Of a DNA stretch of 8,600 nucleotides, positions 5,918 to 8,600 are shown piece by piece (within the stretch, counting starts at the first letter, position 1; every line of letters starts with the position of its first letter). Position numbers and translations under genes: made by a program. Origin of the DNA: CAYJOG01 sp964371695 [NCBI: uncultured bacterium]. Its GTDB lineage: Bacteria; CAYJOG01. Under the pieces are notes generated by a model. That model did no database searches. It was not told the origin of the DNA and saw only the letters and a program-made list of their open reading frames with translations. The stretch is taken from assembly GCA_964371695.1 (NCBI GenBank), contig CAYJOG010000095.1, positions 1 to 8,600 of the forward strand, in the 5' to 3' direction.

Positions 5918-8600
5918 ATGGGCTCATCTAAAGGTTTTTCAGCGCTTTGCCGTGGGGGTTGTTTAAGCCACCTGCGCCTGCTGCTTTTGTTGCTGAGTGT
6001 GTTGCTGGGAACGGCCCAGCAGCGGGCCAAGGCCGCCGTGGTCAACCTGAGCGGCGCCAGCAGCAACGCGGCGGTGAACATCACTCTTTATGTGGGCGGC
6101 ATTTATCAGGCCACCACCTCAGGGGCCACCTACTCCTTTTCGGGCATCACTGTCACTGCCGGTGAAACGATCCTGCTCTATTACGATGACGACAACCTGC
6201 CCACCACCAACCCCGGCGCGTTGGTCACCATCGCCACCGGCGCAGACATGTCGGGTCTGGATATTTCCCAGAGCGTCATGCGCATCCGGTCAGACGGCGG
6301 GGCCATCACCGATGCGGACATCAGCACCAGCCGGGGTATTTCCGCCGATGGAGACCTCCCCTTCATCTTCACCCCTGGTTATCTGCAACTGGCCAACGCC
6401 AACGCCACCATCATCCATGTGCCCGTCGGCCACACCTGGACCCCCACCGAGCGTTTCCAGAACCTCTACACCGCCGGTGTGAACCTGATTGAGGGCACCC
6501 TCGCCATGGGCAACTACGGCACCGGCGCGGCCCCGGCCCAGTTCAGCGGCGAACTCAGTGTGTCCACCACCGGCGTGGTGAACATCGGCTCGGGTTATCT
6601 GATGGCCACCCGGCCCATCACCTTCAGGGGTGCGCTCAACGTGAGCAGCACGGGGGTGTTCCGGGGCGACAACAACATCACCTTTTCGGGCACCGCCAAT
6701 TACACCGGCGCGGGTACGTTCCTGATGAACACCTGGACGGGCATTTTTGACGGCACGGGATCCACCTTCACCATGAACCAGAACGGCCTGATCGACTTTC
6801 TGGGGTTCAACATCACGGTGGGCACGGTGAACATGACCAACGGCACCTTTCGCCTGCGCAACAACGCCGCCACCACCAACTTCAACCCAAACGGCCAGAA
6901 CTACTGGCACTTTACTTACATCGGCACCAACGCACGCACCCTCAACCTGCTGGGCAACCTCACGGTGGGGGGGAACTTTCGTGTGCAGGACGGCACGGTG
7001 GACATCGGCGCGAATTCCGTGACCGTGGCCGGCGCCATGAACTGGGACAACGCCGCCACGCGCATTCTGAACGTGAACACCGGCCAGTTCACCGTGACGG
7101 GCGTTACCACGTTGGACAACGACGCCAACATGCTCATTGGCAACGGCGGCATCTTCACCGCCAACGGGGCCTTCAACACCAACGGCGGGGTGGGGGGGCA
7201 TGTGCAGTTTGTGGGCACGGGCAACCTGCGCCTCAACGGCACGGTGGGTGCGCCGGGCACCGCCACGCTCACGGGCAGCGGCACGGTGCGTTATGGCAAC
7301 ACCGCCGCAGCGCAGACCATCCAGGCCTGGGGCAGCGGTTATTACAACCTGGAAATCCAGAACACCGGCCAGGTGGCCTCCATCGCCGCCGCCACCACGC
7401 TGTCCATCAGCAACGGCCTCACCATGAGCAGTGGCACCCTGGACCTCAACGGCCGCCCCATCGTGCTGAACAACGGCGCGGTGGTGACGCTGTCGGGCGG
7501 CACCTTCCGCAGCAACGCAGTGGGGGGCGCGGTGAGCGCCGCGTCGGGAACCTTCACCTGGAACGACGCCGGGGCCACGCTGGACGTGGTGAACCTGGAC
7601 TTCAGTGGGGCTGACGCCAGCGGATGGAACAAGACCGCAGGCACCATCACCAACTTCAACTATGTGAACTGGACGGGCGGCACCGGCACGTATCTGCGTT
7701 TTGCGGTGGGCCTCACCGTGACTCTCACGGGACACAGTTTTGACGCCACGGCGCTGAATATCACCACCGTTGGCCCGGCGGTGGGGGTGATCACCATGAA
7801 CGGCGCGTCGGGCGCGGGCATTGGCGATGGCAACGAGAGTCAGGACCCCGGTTATGCCATCAACTGGACCAGCGCGCTCACCCTCAACGGCAATTTCGAC
7901 GGCACCTCCAACATCTCCTATGCCGTGGATGGCATTCTCACCGGCACCTACACCACCAACACCACCCCCTACAGCATCACCCTTTCGGCCACCAGCGGTC
8001 AGGTCATCACATTGTGGTACGACGACGGCACCAACAATGTGCGGGACGCCATCGTCTACAAGTCCGACGGTCTTTCCCACGCCGACCTTCACTTCATCGC
8101 GGGCAAGTTGATTGTGCGCAGCGACACTGCCACGCCCATCAACAACGGCGACGTGCAGGTGGCCCACACCGGCGACGGCAACCTGCCCTGGACCAACGGG
8201 GCGGCGAACCTGATCACCGTGGGCGACAGCGCCATTGGCGGCCTGGGGGCCATTGGTCTGTATGTGCCTGCGGGCGAAGAGCTGGAGCAAACCGGCGACG
8301 TTGACGTGACGGGCACGAATGGCCTCACGGAAATCCACGGCATCATCGACGGCCTGGGTTATGGCATTGACGTGTACAACAGCAACTTCACCGTGGCCAG
8401 CACCGCCGTGGTCACCTACACCGATGGCCGCATGGGCTGCCTCACCACCGGTTATGACTGGAACATCTCCGGCAGCATCACCATAACGGGCAACGCCGGG
8501 CGGTTGCGCTCCATCTGCGATTTTGACGCCACCGGCGCAACGCTCACCTACTCTGGCACGCTGGCCACGCAGACTTGGCTGCGGTTTGACACCGCCAACG
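5918..8600 (+). CDS. Large secreted beta-strand-repeat protein with duplicated module (3' partial)
   Basis: The frame from ATG 5918 is open through the last base: at least 894 residues with no stop. Residues 1-39 form a signal peptide: R20 then LLLLLLSVLLG, with a likely cleavage A37-K-A39/A40. The mature part is rich in Gly, Thr, Asn and Ala, with short alternating beta strands throughout (about 200-640), as in beta-helical surface proteins. One segment, AQTIQ (465-469), YYNLEI (475-480), then LSISNGLTMSSGTLDLNG, resembles repeats of adhesin-like proteins. A module at about 53-199 recurs at about 665-800: YYDDD (88-92) with WYDDG (700-704), RSD (124-126) with RSD (734-736), GDLPF (145-149) with GNLPW (754-758), VPVG (168-171) with VPAG (783-786). 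Cysteine is absent after the signal peptide until C841 and C867. Export through the Sec pathway is expected; final location and any autotransporter, type I or sorting C-terminus are beyond the window. Function unknown. A sigma-54-like promoter lies 83 bases upstream. Confidence 0.88.
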   Translation, partial: MGSSKGFSALCRGGCLSHLRLLLLLLSVLLGTAQQRAKAAVVNLSGASSNAAVNITLYVGGIYQATTSGATYSFSGITVTAGETILLYYDDDNLPTTNPGALVTIATGADMSGLDISQSVMRIRSDGGAITDADISTSRGISADGDLPFIFTPGYLQLANANATIIHVPVGHTWTPTERFQNLYTAGVNLIEGTLAMGNYGTGAAPAQFSGELSVSTTGVVNIGSGYLMATRPITFRGALNVSSTGVFRGDNNITFSGTANYTGAGTFLMNTWTGIFDGTGSTFTMNQNGLIDFLGFNITVGTVNMTNGTFRLRNNAATTNFNPNGQNYWHFTYIGTNARTLNLLGNLTVGGNFRVQDGTVDIGANSVTVAGAMNWDNAATRILNVNTGQFTVTGVTTLDNDANMLIGNGGIFTANGAFNTNGGVGGHVQFVGTGNLRLNGTVGAPGTATLTGSGTVRYGNTAAAQTIQAWGSGYYNLEIQNTGQVASIAAATTLSISNGLTMSSGTLDLNGRPIVLNNGAVVTLSGGTFRSNAVGGAVSAASGTFTWNDAGATLDVVNLDFSGADASGWNKTAGTITNFNYVNWTGGTGTYLRFAVGLTVTLTGHSFDATALNITTVGPAVGVITMNGASGAGIGDGNESQDPGYAINWTSALTLNGNFDGTSNISYAVDGILTGTYTTNTTPYSITLSATSGQVITLWYDDGTNNVRDAIVYKSDGLSHADLHFIAGKLIVRSDTATPINNGDVQVAHTGDGNLPWTNGAANLITVGDSAIGGLGAIGLYVPAGEELEQTGDVDVTGTNGLTEIHGIIDGLGYGIDVYNSNFTVASTAVVTYTDGRMGCLTTGYDWNISGSITITGNAGRLRSICDFDATGATLTYSGTLATQTWLRFDTAN

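Noticed and set aside
6290-8338. Long minus-strand open frame (682 codons) across the repeat protein gene
   Set aside because: It is the mirror of a plus-strand gene rich in C-ending codons. The sense frame has a ribosome binding site, signal peptide and internal module duplication; the antisense product is His/Val/Gly-rich with no recognisable domain.

Overview
The window comes from a Gram-negative bacterium with GC-rich genes. An LpxL/HtrB-type lipid A acyltransferase implies an LPS-bearing outer membrane, and a good match to a sigma-54 promoter and dispersed palindromes around ATTCCCGC/GCGGGAAT fit a proteobacterium or a related phylum such as Desulfobacterota. The species cannot be named from this sequence. 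There are five protein-coding genes and no tRNA, rRNA or CRISPR array that I can see.

Layout. (1) 1-1272 (+): 3' part of a hybrid sensor histidine kinase (end of a PAS-like domain, HisKA, HATPase, receiver), beginning before the window. (2) 1273-1664: non-coding, holding an element with perfect 40-bp inverted ends, a small hairpin and a degenerate copy of the ATTCCCGC palindrome. (3) 1665-3167 (+): polytopic membrane protein resembling GT-C glycosyltransferases. (4) 3221-4069 (+): HSL-type alpha/beta hydrolase, 53 nt downstream and perhaps co-transcribed. (5) 4120-5028 (-): convergent LpxL/HtrB-family acyltransferase; a perfect 14-bp hairpin sits between the two genes and supplies the acyltransferase stop codon. 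(6) 5041-5468: large imperfect fold-back of nested inverted blocks. (7) 5469-5917: AT-richer intergenic DNA with a sigma-54-like promoter at 5820-5835. (8) 5918 to the window end (+): start of a very large secreted beta-strand-repeat protein, at least 894 residues, with a signal peptide and two copies of a ~140-residue module about 610 residues apart. Its frame has no stop before base 8600.

Functional reading. Membrane glycosyltransferase-like protein, esterase, lipid acyltransferase and giant exported protein all point to the cell envelope, but only proximity ties them together. The kinase could feed a regulatory pathway; nothing links it directly to the sigma-54 site. The least explained items are the repeat protein with its duplicated module and the non-coding fold-back DNA beside it.
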